64,000 bases of DNA from Gammaproteobacteria bacterium (GTDB lineage Bacteria; Pseudomonadota; Gammaproteobacteria; Pseudomonadales; Azotimanducaceae), in contig JAPPAV010000064.1 of the NCBI GenBank assembly GCA_026705345.1, forward strand, positions 1-64,000. The letters run 5' to 3'. Positions 27,776 through 36,237 of this stretch are shown here, one piece after another. Position 1 is the stretch's first letter. Each line of letters opens with the position of its first letter. The notes beneath the pieces are model-generated. The model worked only from the letters and a program-made list of their open reading frames with translations. It made no database searches and was not told where the DNA came from. A program made the position numbers and the translations under genes.

Positions 27776-28903
27776 ATGCGTATCGCCGTGCCAAGGGAGA
27801 CGTGGCCCGGCGAACTGCGCGCCGCGTTGGTTCCAAGCAGCGTCAAGAAGCTTGTTGGTCTCGGCTTCGACGTCATGGTCGAAACCGGCCTAGGGGCCGC
27901 GTCCGGTTTCCCGGATCGGGACTACGAAGCGGCAGGCGCGGACGTGGTCAAGGACATCGCCTCGGCGCTGGTGTCGTCGGAGGTCGTGCTCCGGGTCCGA
28001 AGGCCCGCCGAGGCGGACCTGGAGTTCCTAGCCGAAGACACCCTGCACATCAGCTTTCTCGATCCCTTCAACGAAAAACCGCTCATCGGGAAACTCGCCG
28101 CCCGTGGCGTGACGGCCGTGTCCATGGAAATGATCCCGAGAACCACGCGGGCGCAGAAGATGGACGCGCTGTCGTCCCAGGCCAGCTTGGCGGGCTACGT
28201 CACGGTCGTCCTGGCCGCTTCGCACACGCCGAAGGTCTTCCCGATGATGATGACGCCGGCTGGCACCATCGCGCCGGCGCGCGTGTTCGTCATCGGCGCG
28301 GGTGTCGCCGGACTCCAGGCGGTCGCGACGGCGAAACGCTTGGGTGCCCGGGTCGAAGCCTTCGACACCCGGCCCGCGGTTGCCGAACAGGTGCAGTCCC
28401 TCGGCGCCCGGTTCGTGGAAATCGACATCGGCGAAATCGGCCAGACGGAGCAGGGCTACGCCCGGGAACTCACTGCGGAGCAAATCGAGATGCAGCGCCA
28501 GGGCATGAAGCGGGTCATCGGCTATTCCGACGTGGTCATCACCACCGCCCAGGTGTTCGGACGACCCGCCCCCCGCATCGTCACGCGCGACATGGTGGAG
28601 GCCATGCGCCCCGGGAGCGTCGTGGTGGACATGGCCGTGGAATCTGGCGGCAACGTCGAGGGTTCGGTACTGGACGAGGTCGTGGACATCGACGGTGTCA
28701 AGCTGGTCGGCCTCGGCAACCTGCCCTCGGAGGTCGCGCAGAACGCAAGCGAGATGTACTCGTCTAACGTCACACACTTCATCGACGAGTTCTACGATGC
28801 AGAGAACGGACGATTCGATCTGGATCCGGCCGACGAGATCGTCGCCGGCTGCGTGCTGACGCGCGGCGGCGAAGTGGTTAGCGAGACGGCGCGGGCGGCT
28901 TAG
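27776..28903 (+). CDS. pntA: Proton-translocating NAD(P) transhydrogenase, alpha subunit part 1 (NAD-binding)
   Basis: 375 residues from ATG 27776, where the conserved start MRIAVPRET lies; the frame continues upstream without conserved sequence. Domain I: alanine dehydrogenase/PNT N-terminal fold, then the Rossmann core with GAGVAGLQAVATAKRLGA. RNA-style split: domain II is encoded separately by the next gene, as in many alpha- and gammaproteobacteria. It passes hydride from NADH to NADP+ together with PntB, on the cytoplasmic side of the inner membrane. Confidence 0.95.
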   Translation: MRIAVPRETWPGELRAALVPSSVKKLVGLGFDVMVETGLGAASGFPDRDYEAAGADVVKDIASALVSSEVVLRVRRPAEADLEFLAEDTLHISFLDPFNEKPLIGKLAARGVTAVSMEMIPRTTRAQKMDALSSQASLAGYVTVVLAASHTPKVFPMMMTPAGTIAPARVFVIGAGVAGLQAVATAKRLGARVEAFDTRPAVAEQVQSLGARFVEIDIGEIGQTEQGYARELTAEQIEMQRQGMKRVIGYSDVVITTAQVFGRPAPRIVTRDMVEAMRPGSVVVDMAVESGGNVEGSVLDEVVDIDGVKLVGLGNLPSEVAQNASEMYSSNVTHFIDEFYDAENGRFDLDPADEIVAGCVLTRGGEVVSETARAA

Positions 28904-28926
28904 CCGCCGGCGCACTGGAGCATCGA

Positions 28927-29226
28927 GTGGAACTGATCCCCGTCTATCTCGCGTTCATATTGATCCTCGCGATCTTCCTCGGCTTCGAGTTGATCTCGAA
29001 GGTGCCGGCGACTTTGCATACGCCGCTGATGTCGGGCGCAAACGCGATTTCCGGCATCACCATCGTCGGCGCGTTGTTGGCGGCCGGCGCGGGTGGACCG
29101 AGTGGGCTCGCGACCCTGCTCGGTTCCGCAGCCGTGTTCTTCGCCACCGTCAACGTCGTCGGCGGCTACCTGGTCACGGACCGGATGCTCGGGTTGTTCA
29201 AGAAAAAGACCGACGATGCGCCGTAA
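28927..29226 (+). CDS. NAD(P) transhydrogenase alpha subunit part 2 (membrane domain)
   Basis: 99 residues from GTG 28927 with GGAG 6 bases upstream. Three hydrophobic helices (about 4-20, 38-58, 63-83), with the family block KVPATLHTPLMSGANAISGI. This is the small membrane piece often called PntA2 or PntAB. It lies between pntA and pntB in the usual order and completes the proton channel with the PntB membrane domain. Confidence 0.94.
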   Translation: MELIPVYLAFILILAIFLGFELISKVPATLHTPLMSGANAISGITIVGALLAAGAGGPSGLATLLGSAAVFFATVNVVGGYLVTDRMLGLFKKKTDDAP

Positions 29227-29232
29227 CGCCCG

Positions 29233-30606
29233 ATGAGCGCGCTCCTCGTCAACCTCGCCTACATCGTTGCGGCCGTGATGTTCATCTTCGGCTTGCGGAT
29301 GCTGGGCTCGCCCGCCACGGCCCGGTCGGGCAACGCGCTGTCGTCCGGCGGCATGTTGATCGCCATCGTGGTGACGCTGCTCTCGAAGGGGATCGTCGAG
29401 TTCCACTGGATCGCCGTTGCCGCTGCTGCGGGCGCCTTGGTCGGCGCGTTGGCGTCCCGTTTGGTCGCCATGACCGCGATGCCGGAAATGGTCGCGCTGT
29501 TCAACGGTTCAGGCGGCATCGCGAGTCTGCTCGTGGCCTGGGCCGCGCTGTTCGGCGCGAGCCCGGGCGTCGGCGGGGTGACCACGTTCACCGCCGTCAC
29601 GGTCTTCCTCTCGATAATGATTGGCGGGGTGACCTTTTCGGGAAGCCTCGTCGCCTGGGCCAAACTCGCGGAGGTGATGCCGAGCGGTGCCATCGTGTTC
29701 GTCGGCCAGCGCGTCATCAACGCCGCGCTACTGGGCGGTCTGGTGCTCGGCGGCGTCCTTTTCGCCCTCCTTCCGGCGCCGGACTCCCCCCTCTTCTACG
29801 CCATCCTGGGGCTCGCGGTGCTGCTCGGCGTCATGGCGGTCATTCCGATCGGCGGGGCGGACATGCCGGTGGTGATCTCGCTCCTGAACAGCTACTCGGG
29901 ACTTGCAGCCTGCGCGGCCGGTTTCGCCATCAACAACAACATCCTGATCGTCTCGGGATCGCTTGTCGGTGCCGCCGGCATCATTCTCACCAACATCATG
30001 TGCAAGGCGATGAACCGGTCGCTCACCAACGTCTTGTTCAGCGGCTTTGGGGCCGTTAAGACCGTCACGAAGGTGGAAGGCGACGTCAAGCCCATCGTCG
30101 CCGAGGACGCCTACCTGATCCTCGAAGCCGCATCGGCGGTCACCTTCGTTCCGGGCTACGGAATGGCAGTTGCCCAGGCCCAGCACGTGGTCCGCGAACT
30201 CGGCGAGATACTCGAGGCGAACGGTTGCGAGGTGAGCTACGCCATCCACCCGGTCGCCGGGCGCATGCCGGGGCACATGAACGTGCTGCTTGCGGAGGCG
30301 AACGTGCCCTACGATCAACTCGTCGAGTCGGATGACATCAATCCGCGCATGCCGAACGTGGATGTCGCCGTCGTGATCGGCGCCAACGACGTCGTGAATC
30401 CGGCGGCCAGGGATGACGACGCGAGCCCGATCTACGGCATGCCGATCGTCAACGTCGACCATGCGCGCACCGTATTCGTCCTCAAGCGTTCCATGGCCTC
30501 GGGCTTCGCGGGCGTCGACAACCCGCTGTTCTTCGGCACCAATACGCGGATGCTTTTCGGCGATGCCAAGGCGTCGATCTCGGCGCTGATCTCGGAGTTC
30601 AAATGA
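29233..30606 (+). CDS. pntB: NAD(P) transhydrogenase beta subunit
   Basis: 457 residues. An N-terminal membrane domain of about eight helices is followed by the NADP-binding domain III with GYGMAVAQAQHVVRELGE, YAIHPVAGRMPGHMNVLLAEA and VIGANDVVNPAARDD. Full length for PntB. It starts 6 bases after the preceding stop. The complex uses the proton gradient to make NADPH. Its stop overlaps the start of the deazaflavin-type gene. Confidence 0.96.
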   Translation: MSALLVNLAYIVAAVMFIFGLRMLGSPATARSGNALSSGGMLIAIVVTLLSKGIVEFHWIAVAAAAGALVGALASRLVAMTAMPEMVALFNGSGGIASLLVAWAALFGASPGVGGVTTFTAVTVFLSIMIGGVTFSGSLVAWAKLAEVMPSGAIVFVGQRVINAALLGGLVLGGVLFALLPAPDSPLFYAILGLAVLLGVMAVIPIGGADMPVVISLLNSYSGLAACAAGFAINNNILIVSGSLVGAAGIILTNIMCKAMNRSLTNVLFSGFGAVKTVTKVEGDVKPIVAEDAYLILEAASAVTFVPGYGMAVAQAQHVVRELGEILEANGCEVSYAIHPVAGRMPGHMNVLLAEANVPYDQLVESDDINPRMPNVDVAVVIGANDVVNPAARDDDASPIYGMPIVNVDHARTVFVLKRSMASGFAGVDNPLFFGTNTRMLFGDAKASISALISEFK

Positions 30607-31061
30607 GGATTCCCGACGCGCTATTTCCGTTCATCAACCAGTTCATGCGGTTGCTGTTGAACTCGCCGCTGCACCGCCTGATGAGCGGCAGCGTAATGGT
30701 GGTCTACTTCACGGGACGCAAGACGGGCAGGCGCCGTTCGACACCTGTGCGTTACCTGCGGGAGGGCGAGTCTCGCGTGGTGTGCCTCACTGGTCGCGAG
30801 ACCGGGTGGTGGCCGAATTTCCTCGAACCGCGCGACGTTCTGCTGCAGTTGGCCGGGCGTCGTGTCGCGGCCCGCGCCCACGCCCGACCGGGTGACACCG
30901 AACACAAGGCGTCGGTACTCCGGGAGACGCTTGAGCGGTTCCCGGCTGATGCGCCGTACCACGGAATCGTCCTCAAGCGGGGACAGGAGATGACGCCGAC
31001 CCAGTTCGAGCAGGCCGTGGCGCGAGACGTGGTGGTATCGTTCGACGTGCTCGACGGCTAG
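30603..31061 (+). CDS. Deazaflavin-dependent nitroreductase-like protein (DUF385)
   Basis: 152 residues, ATG overlapping the pntB stop. The pattern MVVYFTGRKTGRRRSTPVRYL followed by WWPNF is that of the F420-dependent nitroreductase/split beta-barrel family (Ddn-like, DUF385). Members bind F420, FMN or other cofactors; whether this organism makes F420 cannot be seen here. The coupling with pntB suggests a link to the reduced nicotinamide pool, which is inference. Confidence 0.8.
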   Translation: MRIPDALFPFINQFMRLLLNSPLHRLMSGSVMVVYFTGRKTGRRRSTPVRYLREGESRVVCLTGRETGWWPNFLEPRDVLLQLAGRRVAARAHARPGDTEHKASVLRETLERFPADAPYHGIVLKRGQEMTPTQFEQAVARDVVVSFDVLDG

Positions 31062-31115
31062 TCGCAGGCAGTAATCAACGGGGCGGGCCAGTCAGAGAGG
31101 GTAGGCGATCCACCC

Positions 31116-32618
31116 ATGGAGGAACGCATCGTGTTCAACCTGCTCGAATTCCTCGCCCAACTCTTTGTGCTCATGGTCGGCCTCGGCGTCCTGGTCGTCG
31201 CCGTCCTCTACGTCATCGACCGCACCCAGACCCGGCAGGCGGTGCGGCGCAACTTTCCGGTCATCGGTCGTTTCCGCTATCTCTTCGAGCGCCTCGGCGA
31301 GTTCTTCCGGCAGTACTTCTTCGCCATGGACCGGGAGGAGATGCCGTTCAACCGGGCCGAGCGTTCCTGGGTCTACCGGGCGGCCAAGGGCGAGGACACC
31401 ATGGTCGCGTTCGGCTCGACCCGGGACATGCGGCCCGTCGGCTCGGTGATCTTCGTCAACTGTCCCTATCCGACCCTGGAGCAGGATGCGGTGGACACGA
31501 CGGACGTGACCATCGGCCCGTATTGCGAGAAGCCCTACACGACGTCCTCCGTGTTCCACATTTCGGCCATGAGCTACGGGGCGGTCTCCCGACCGGCGGT
31601 CGAGGCCCTGTCGAACGGCGCGCGCATGGCCGGCGTTTGGCTGAACACGGGCGAAGGGGGCCTGTCGCCCTCGCATCTCGAAGGGGGTGCCGACATCGTC
31701 TTCCAGTTCGGCACGGCGAAGTACGGGGTTCGGGATTCCGACGGGGAACTCTCGGATGCGCGCTTGAAGGACGTCGCCGCACACGAGCAGGTGCGGATGT
31801 TCGAGATCAAGCTCTCCCAAGGCGCCAAGCCGGGCAAGGGCGGGATTCTGCCCGGCGCGAAGGTGACGGAGGAGGTCGCGGCGATCCGGCTCATCGATCG
31901 GGGCAAGGATTCCATCAGCCCCAACCGGCACCCGGAGATCAACTCCGAAGCGGATCTCCTCGACATGATCGAGCGGGTACGGCGCGTCACCGGCAAACCG
32001 ACCGGTTTCAAGACGGTGATCGGTAGCTATGACTGGATCGACGACCTGTGCGACGAGATCCACCGGCGCGGCATCGAGTCGGCGCCGGACTTCATCACCG
32101 TCGACAGCGCCGACGGCGGTTCGGGTGCCGCGCCCATGAGCCTCATCGACTACATGGGCCTGCCGATCAAGGAAAGCCTGCCGCTGGTCGTGGACGTGCT
32201 GACGAAGCACGGCCTGCGCGACCGCATCAAGGTGATCGCGAGCGGCAAGATGGTCCTGCCGGGGCCGGTGGCCTGGGCGCTCTGCGCGGGCGCGGACTTC
32301 GTGGCCTCGGCCCGGGGCTTCATGTTCGCGCTGGGCTGCATCCAGGCGCTACAGTGCAACAAGAACACCTGCCCTACGGGTGTGACCACTCACGATCCCA
32401 GGCTTCAGCGCGGTCTCGACCCCGTTGACAAGGCTGAGCGGGTCAGGCGCTATGCCCTTTCGATCCGCACGGAGGTCGGTGTCATCGCCCACTCCTGCGG
32501 CGTGCCGGAACCGCGCCGGTTGAAACGGTTCCATTGCCGCATCGTGCAGGACGACGGAAAATCCGTGCCGTTGGACGAGCTTTACCCCGAGCAGCAAGCC
32601 GTGGCGCCGCCACACTAG
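31116..32618 (+). CDS. FMN-binding glutamate-synthase-family protein with membrane anchor
   Basis: 500 residues from ATG 31116 behind AGAGAGGG. One N-terminal membrane helix (about 9-32), then a linker and the GltS central FMN barrel (SAMSYGAVSRPAVEALSNGA; KIRL-type AKPGKGGILPG; SPNRHPEINS; TVDSADGGSGAAPMS). The cysteines of a 3Fe-4S site are present as C-x5-C-x4-C ending NTCPTG. It lacks the amidotransferase domain, so it is not a complete glutamate synthase; the role of these stand-alone FMN proteins is not settled. Confidence 0.88.
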   Translation: MEERIVFNLLEFLAQLFVLMVGLGVLVVAVLYVIDRTQTRQAVRRNFPVIGRFRYLFERLGEFFRQYFFAMDREEMPFNRAERSWVYRAAKGEDTMVAFGSTRDMRPVGSVIFVNCPYPTLEQDAVDTTDVTIGPYCEKPYTTSSVFHISAMSYGAVSRPAVEALSNGARMAGVWLNTGEGGLSPSHLEGGADIVFQFGTAKYGVRDSDGELSDARLKDVAAHEQVRMFEIKLSQGAKPGKGGILPGAKVTEEVAAIRLIDRGKDSISPNRHPEINSEADLLDMIERVRRVTGKPTGFKTVIGSYDWIDDLCDEIHRRGIESAPDFITVDSADGGSGAAPMSLIDYMGLPIKESLPLVVDVLTKHGLRDRIKVIASGKMVLPGPVAWALCAGADFVASARGFMFALGCIQALQCNKNTCPTGVTTHDPRLQRGLDPVDKAERVRRYALSIRTEVGVIAHSCGVPEPRRLKRFHCRIVQDDGKSVPLDELYPEQQAVAPPH

Positions 32619-32629
32619 GAGTCGAGGCA

Positions 32630-33295
32630 GTGGAACTCTACGATGTCATGCGCACCGCGTTCGCGGCCCGGGACTTCATGGCTGATCCGGTACCCGACGA
32701 GGTGCTCGCCCGGATCCTCGACAACGCCCGCTTCGCCCCCAGCGGCGGCAACCGGCAGGGCTGGCGCGTCATCGTGGTCCGCGACCTCGCCAAGCGTGCT
32801 GCCCTTGGCCCGTTGATCGAACCCACCTACAAGCGCTACCTCGCCGAGGTCCGTGCAGGTGCCAATCCCTGGAACACCATCGCCCCCGCCGCAGTCAGCC
32901 AAGCCGACGTCGACGCCGTCGCCATTCCCCCGGGGTTCATCGACCGGTTGATCCATGCGCCCGTGCTGTTGCTGGTGACCGTCGACCTCGCCGTCGTCGC
33001 GTCCATGGACCAGCACCTGCCGCGCATCGGCGTCATCTCCGGGGCCTCCATCTATCCCTTCGTCTGGAACATCCTGCTGGCGGCGCGCAACGAAGGACTC
33101 GGCGGCACCCTGACCACGTTCCTGGCTGCCGAGGAAGCCAAGGCCAAGGCACTGTTCGGCATCCCGGAGAACCACGCGCTGGCCGCCATGCTCCCCATCG
33201 GCAGGCCAGTCAAGCAACTCACCCGCCTGCGCCGCAATCCGGTCGCGGCGTTCGCCACGGTCGATGCCTTCGACGGCGCTCCCTTCGGCGATTGA
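32630..33295 (+). CDS. Nitroreductase-family FMN oxidoreductase
   Basis: 221 residues from GTG 32630 with AGGAG about 9 bases upstream, overlapping the previous stop. The N-terminal block (RDFMADPVPDEVLARILDNARFAPSGGNRQGWRV) binds FMN phosphate in this family, and the C-terminal half has NILLAARNEGLGGTLTTFL. Soluble cytoplasmic enzyme that reduces nitro groups, quinones or enones with NAD(P)H; the substrate is not predictable. Confidence 0.9.
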   Translation: MELYDVMRTAFAARDFMADPVPDEVLARILDNARFAPSGGNRQGWRVIVVRDLAKRAALGPLIEPTYKRYLAEVRAGANPWNTIAPAAVSQADVDAVAIPPGFIDRLIHAPVLLLVTVDLAVVASMDQHLPRIGVISGASIYPFVWNILLAARNEGLGGTLTTFLAAEEAKAKALFGIPENHALAAMLPIGRPVKQLTRLRRNPVAAFATVDAFDGAPFGD

Positions 33296-33298
33296 ACG

Positions 33299-33526
33299 GT
33301 GGCCGAGTCGTTTCCCGCGATTCAGCGTGTCGAGTCGTCAAGCATCGAAACCGTGAGTTACGACCACGAGACCCGAAGGCTCTACTTGCGATTCGTCGGT
33401 TCCGGCAAAGCCTATGTCTACTACGACGTCCCGTCGTCGATCTTCGACGAACTCATGCGCGCCGAGTCCAAGGGTGGATTTGTGAACACGATGATCAAGG
33501 GCAGCTACAACTACCGCGGGTTGTAG
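33299..33526 (+). CDS. KTSC domain protein
   Basis: 75 residues from GTG 33299, three bases after the nitroreductase stop. The whole protein is one KTSC domain: SSSIETVSYDHETRRLYLRF, YVYYDVP, then SKGGFVNTMIKGSYNYR. The family resembles the C-terminal tail of lysyl-tRNA synthetases and its role is unknown. The spacing indicates co-transcription with the nitroreductase gene. Confidence 0.88.
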   Translation: MAESFPAIQRVESSSIETVSYDHETRRLYLRFVGSGKAYVYYDVPSSIFDELMRAESKGGFVNTMIKGSYNYRGL

Positions 33527-33561
33527 CATGGAAGTCCCGATTCTCCAGCCGGGCTCTCGCC

Positions 33562-34038
33562 GTGCAGGATCGTAGGGGACGGGCTTGTCCCGTCCCGTTC
33601 GGCTCGGTCATCCTGGTGGCGGCTGCCTGGCTGGCCGCTGCGGGTTCCGGTCCCGAAAAAAAGCCCGAGACCCCGCCGGCGAGTTCGGTGCGCGACGGCG
33701 TCTACACCGAAGCCCAGGCGGCACGCGGCAAGACCGTCTATCTCGAGCGGTGCGTCGAATGCCACAAGGAGGATCTCCGCGGCGATCAGCAAATGACGCC
33801 GTCCCTCGTCGGTATCGCCTTCACCTTCCGCTGGAAGGACAAGAAGCTCTACGACTACTTCGTGGGCATGCGCAACACGATGCCGCAGGGCGCACCCGGG
33901 AGCTTGAGCGAAGAGACCTACGCCGACCTCGTCGCCTTCCTGCTCTCGGAGATGGGGTACGCGGCTGGAAAAGACGAATTGTCAACGGATCCGGAGGTTC
34001 TCAGTGAGATCGTGATCGAGTCGTCCGCAACTATGTAA
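33562..34038 (+). CDS. Secreted mono-heme cytochrome c
   Basis: 158 residues if read from GTG 33562. The heme motif is CVECH, with a distal Met probably in MRNTMPQG or MGYAAG; the fold is a small class I c-type (EAQAARGKTVYLERC; LSEETYADLVAFLLSEMG). The predicted signal peptide (VILVAAAWLAAAGSG) is preceded by residues encoded by a dispersed palindrome (33576-33596), which gives RRGRACPVPF; the start codon is therefore uncertain. Such proteins accept electrons from PQQ dehydrogenases, and one is encoded just downstream on the other strand, so they may be partners in the periplasm. Confidence 0.75.
   Translation: MQDRRGRACPVPFGSVILVAAAWLAAAGSGPEKKPETPPASSVRDGVYTEAQAARGKTVYLERCVECHKEDLRGDQQMTPSLVGIAFTFRWKDKKLYDYFVGMRNTMPQGAPGSLSEETYADLVAFLLSEMGYAAGKDELSTDPEVLSEIVIESSATM
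33576..33596. repeat. Dispersed GGGACGGG/CCCGTCCC palindrome, copy inside the cytochrome c gene
   Basis: Identical to the copies at 2491-2511 and 27239-27259, with CGTAG in front as at 27232. It lies between the GTG start and the hydrophobic core of the cytochrome c signal peptide, and is in frame. Confidence 0.8.
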
Positions 34039-34061
34039 ATGTGACACGTTGAGTCACATTT
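34037..34061. promoter_or_regulatory. Perfect 9-base inverted repeat ahead of the mazE-like gene
   Basis: AAATGTGAC and GTCACATTT flank a 7-base centre (ACGTTGA). It starts at the end of the cytochrome c stop codon and ends 34 bases before the antitoxin ATG. It could be the autoregulatory operator of the antitoxin or a terminator hairpin. The spacing of the TGTGA/TCACA halves (9 bases) is wrong for CRP. Confidence 0.45.
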
Positions 34062-34095
34062 GCATGGATGAATCGAGAACGAGTTGTGCCGCCGT

Positions 34096-34332
34096 ATGAA
34101 AACGACCGTATCAATTCCCGACCACATTTTCGAACGTGCCGAACGACTGGCCTCGCAGGGACGGCGGTCGCGAAGCGAAGTCTACGCCGCCGCGCTCGAC
34201 GAGTATCTTGCGCGCCATGCCGAGGACGAGGTTACCGACGCAATCAACCGGGTCTGCGGCGATGTTGGAGGGAACGATGACGCCTTCCTCGCCGCCGCGG
34301 GCAGGCGGGTGCTCGCCGACACCGAATGGTGA
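34096..34332 (+). CDS. mazE: MazE-type ribbon-helix-helix antitoxin
   Basis: 78 residues from ATG 34096; a 4-residue longer frame exists. The N-terminal ribbon (KTTVSIPDHIFERAERLA) and SRSEVYAAALDEYLARH are those of RHH antitoxins paired with MazF. The C-terminal tail (DDAFLAAAGRRVLADTEW) is the part that binds toxin. The stop overlaps an ATG for a MazF-like start, as in intact pairs, but the toxin is only a stump. The antitoxin is therefore an orphan here. Confidence 0.85.
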   Translation: MKTTVSIPDHIFERAERLASQGRRSRSEVYAAALDEYLARHAEDEVTDAINRVCGDVGGNDDAFLAAAGRRVLADTEW

Positions 34333-34397
34333 TCGCGCAGCGCGATGTTTGCTGGGCTGAATTGCCGGGGCCAACGGGTTCGAAGCGGGCGCAAGTC
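34326..34397 (+). pseudogene. MazF/PemK toxin stump
   Basis: ATG at 34326 overlaps the antitoxin stop. The translated start MVIAQRDVCWAELPGPTGS matches the beginning of MazF toxins (MVI-x-x-GDV-x-W-x-x-L-x-x-P-x-GS). Similarity ends after about 20 residues, right at the end of the convergent PQQ dehydrogenase gene (34398). The rest of the toxin, including the catalytic region, is missing, presumably deleted when the two sequences were joined. Confidence 0.7.
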
Positions 34398-36155
34398 TCA
34401 CGGCAACGCGAACACGTACAGGTTGTTCCCGAAGCTCGGCCTAATCTCCGGCGTCATCCGGAGGAAGCTCCCGGTGGTCGCCGAGAACCCCGTGCTCACC
34501 GCCACGTACTGCCGTCCGTCCACCGCGTAGGTAATCGGGAACCCGGTAACGGGAGAACCGAGTTCCACGCGCCACAGCACCGCGCCGTTTTCCTGGTCGA
34601 GAGCCATGAATCCGCCGCCGGTATCGCCGAAGAACAGCAGCCCGCCACCGGTCGCGACCACCGACGTCGTCGACGCACGCTGCTCGTAGAGCCATGTCGT
34701 GGCCCCGGTTTCCGCCGAGACGGCATAGATGGTGCCGAGGTCCGTCTTGCCCGGCGAGAGTTCGAACCCGACGTTGAGCGCATAGTAGGAATGGGACGCA
34801 TCGCGGTCGGTGGTGATCAAGGTCGGCATGCAGGCGTTGCGCAGCGGAAAGTACATCGTGTTGGTCAGCGGACTGTACGCACCCGCCTCCCAGTCCTTGC
34901 CGCCGTGCATGGACGGGCAGATGTTGAGCGTCTGCCCCATTTCGGTCGGAATGGAATCGGCTTCCCCGGTCACCTTGCCGGTGGCGCCGTCGATGTCGGC
35001 GACGACGTTCTGCTCGACCGTTGGCCGCGCCCAGAGGAACTCGCCGGTCTGCCGGTCCAGGGTATAGATCAAGGCCGTCTTGCCGGGGATGCCCGTCATG
35101 ACTTTGCGGGTCTCACCCGGCTTGATCCCGGGGTTGATCCACGGCACGTCCTCGGCGTCCGGCGCGACCGCCGTGTCGAGCAGCATCCGCTCGAAGGGGT
35201 GGTCCAGGTCCCAGTGATCGACCAGGTGCTGGTAGTACCAGCGGACCTCCCCCGTGTCGCCGTCCAGCGCCAGGGTGGAGTTGTGGTAGAGGTACGCCTT
35301 GTCCGACCCCTGCAGCAGGAACTTGGGGGTGGGTGCCGTGACGGACGTGCCCACGAACACTAGGTCGAGTTCGGGGTCGTAGCTCGGCACCATCCAGGAG
35401 CCGACGTGGCTGCGCGCTTCGAACGGCATATCGCCCCAGGACTCGTCGCCGTGCTCTCCGGGCGCAGGGATCAACCGCCGCCGCCAGACCTCCTTGCCGG
35501 TCTTGGCATCGAGGGCGACGATGACGCAGGCGTGGGGTCCGCCGTACGGCAGGCAGCTTCGCCCGCTCACGGCCTTGCCGTTGGCGATGATCGGCCCGGC
35601 GCCTTGGATGGCGCGGTGCTCGCGATAGTCGAGGACCGGGGTTTCCCAGACCATCTTGCCGGTCTCGGCATCGAGGGCGAACAGGTGGAGGTCGACGCTG
35701 GTGTCGATGATCAGGTTTCCGTAGATCGCGATGTTGCGGTTGTTGCTGCCGAGCAGCCCGCCCATCCTGCGGGCCGCCTCCGCAGTCTGCCGCTCGTGCT
35801 CCCAGATCAAGTCGCCCGTCTTGGCGTCCAGCGCCTGGATCACGTCGTTGGGGTTCGGCATGTACATCACGCCGTCGTAGACCAGGGGCGTCGCCGTCTG
35901 GCTGCCCCGGTGCAGCTGACGCGTCCACACCTGCTCGAGTTCGGCGACGTTCTCGGTGGTGATCTCATCGAGCGGGCTGTACCCCCAGGCGTCGTTTGTC
36001 CGCCGCCAGGTCAGCCAATCCTCTGCGGGCGGGTCGGCGAGCATCGCGTCGGTTACCGGGACGAATGCCGAGGTTTCCTCTTCGCCACCCGAGGCGATCG
36101 TTGCCGCCATGCCAACAGCCAGAAGCGTAGCGCTCAGGCGAGACCGTCCAATCAT
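34398..36155 (-). CDS. Periplasmic PQQ-dependent dehydrogenase
   Basis: 585 residues from ATG 36155 (MIGRSRLSATLLAVGMAATIASG signal peptide); ATG-like starts back to 36191 are possible. Eight-bladed propeller with repeated quinoprotein blades of the form ALDAxTGxxxW (QALDAKTGDLIWEHER, FALDAETGKMVWE, ALDGDTGEVRWYY, TLDRQTGEFLW, AVSAETGATTWLY). N-terminal WLTWRRTNDAWGYSPLDEIT is typical. No adjacent Cys pair of methanol-dehydrogenase type is seen. It should oxidise an alcohol, aldose or similar and pass electrons to a cytochrome c. No pqq biosynthesis gene lies in the window. Confidence 0.9.
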   Translation of the reverse strand: MIGRSRLSATLLAVGMAATIASGGEEETSAFVPVTDAMLADPPAEDWLTWRRTNDAWGYSPLDEITTENVAELEQVWTRQLHRGSQTATPLVYDGVMYMPNPNDVIQALDAKTGDLIWEHERQTAEAARRMGGLLGSNNRNIAIYGNLIIDTSVDLHLFALDAETGKMVWETPVLDYREHRAIQGAGPIIANGKAVSGRSCLPYGGPHACVIVALDAKTGKEVWRRRLIPAPGEHGDESWGDMPFEARSHVGSWMVPSYDPELDLVFVGTSVTAPTPKFLLQGSDKAYLYHNSTLALDGDTGEVRWYYQHLVDHWDLDHPFERMLLDTAVAPDAEDVPWINPGIKPGETRKVMTGIPGKTALIYTLDRQTGEFLWARPTVEQNVVADIDGATGKVTGEADSIPTEMGQTLNICPSMHGGKDWEAGAYSPLTNTMYFPLRNACMPTLITTDRDASHSYYALNVGFELSPGKTDLGTIYAVSAETGATTWLYEQRASTTSVVATGGGLLFFGDTGGGFMALDQENGAVLWRVELGSPVTGFPITYAVDGRQYVAVSTGFSATTGSFLRMTPEIRPSFGNNLYVFALP

Positions 36156-36237
36156 CCGAACCCCCACTCGAGAAACTGTCGAAACGAGCATAGGCGTCGG
36201 GAAGTCTGCGGTCCTGCGACGACTCGAGCCGAGTGCC

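Noticed and set aside
31116..32618. Complete glutamate synthase large subunit
   Set aside because: Only the FMN barrel and iron-sulfur cysteines are present; amidotransferase and C-terminal GXGXG domains are missing.
34037..34061. CRP-binding site (TGTGA...TCACA)
   Set aside because: The half-sites are 9 bases apart instead of 6.
34326..35363. A 345-residue frame beginning as a MazF-like toxin
   Set aside because: Only the first 20 or so codons resemble MazF; the rest is antisense of the PQQ dehydrogenase gene.
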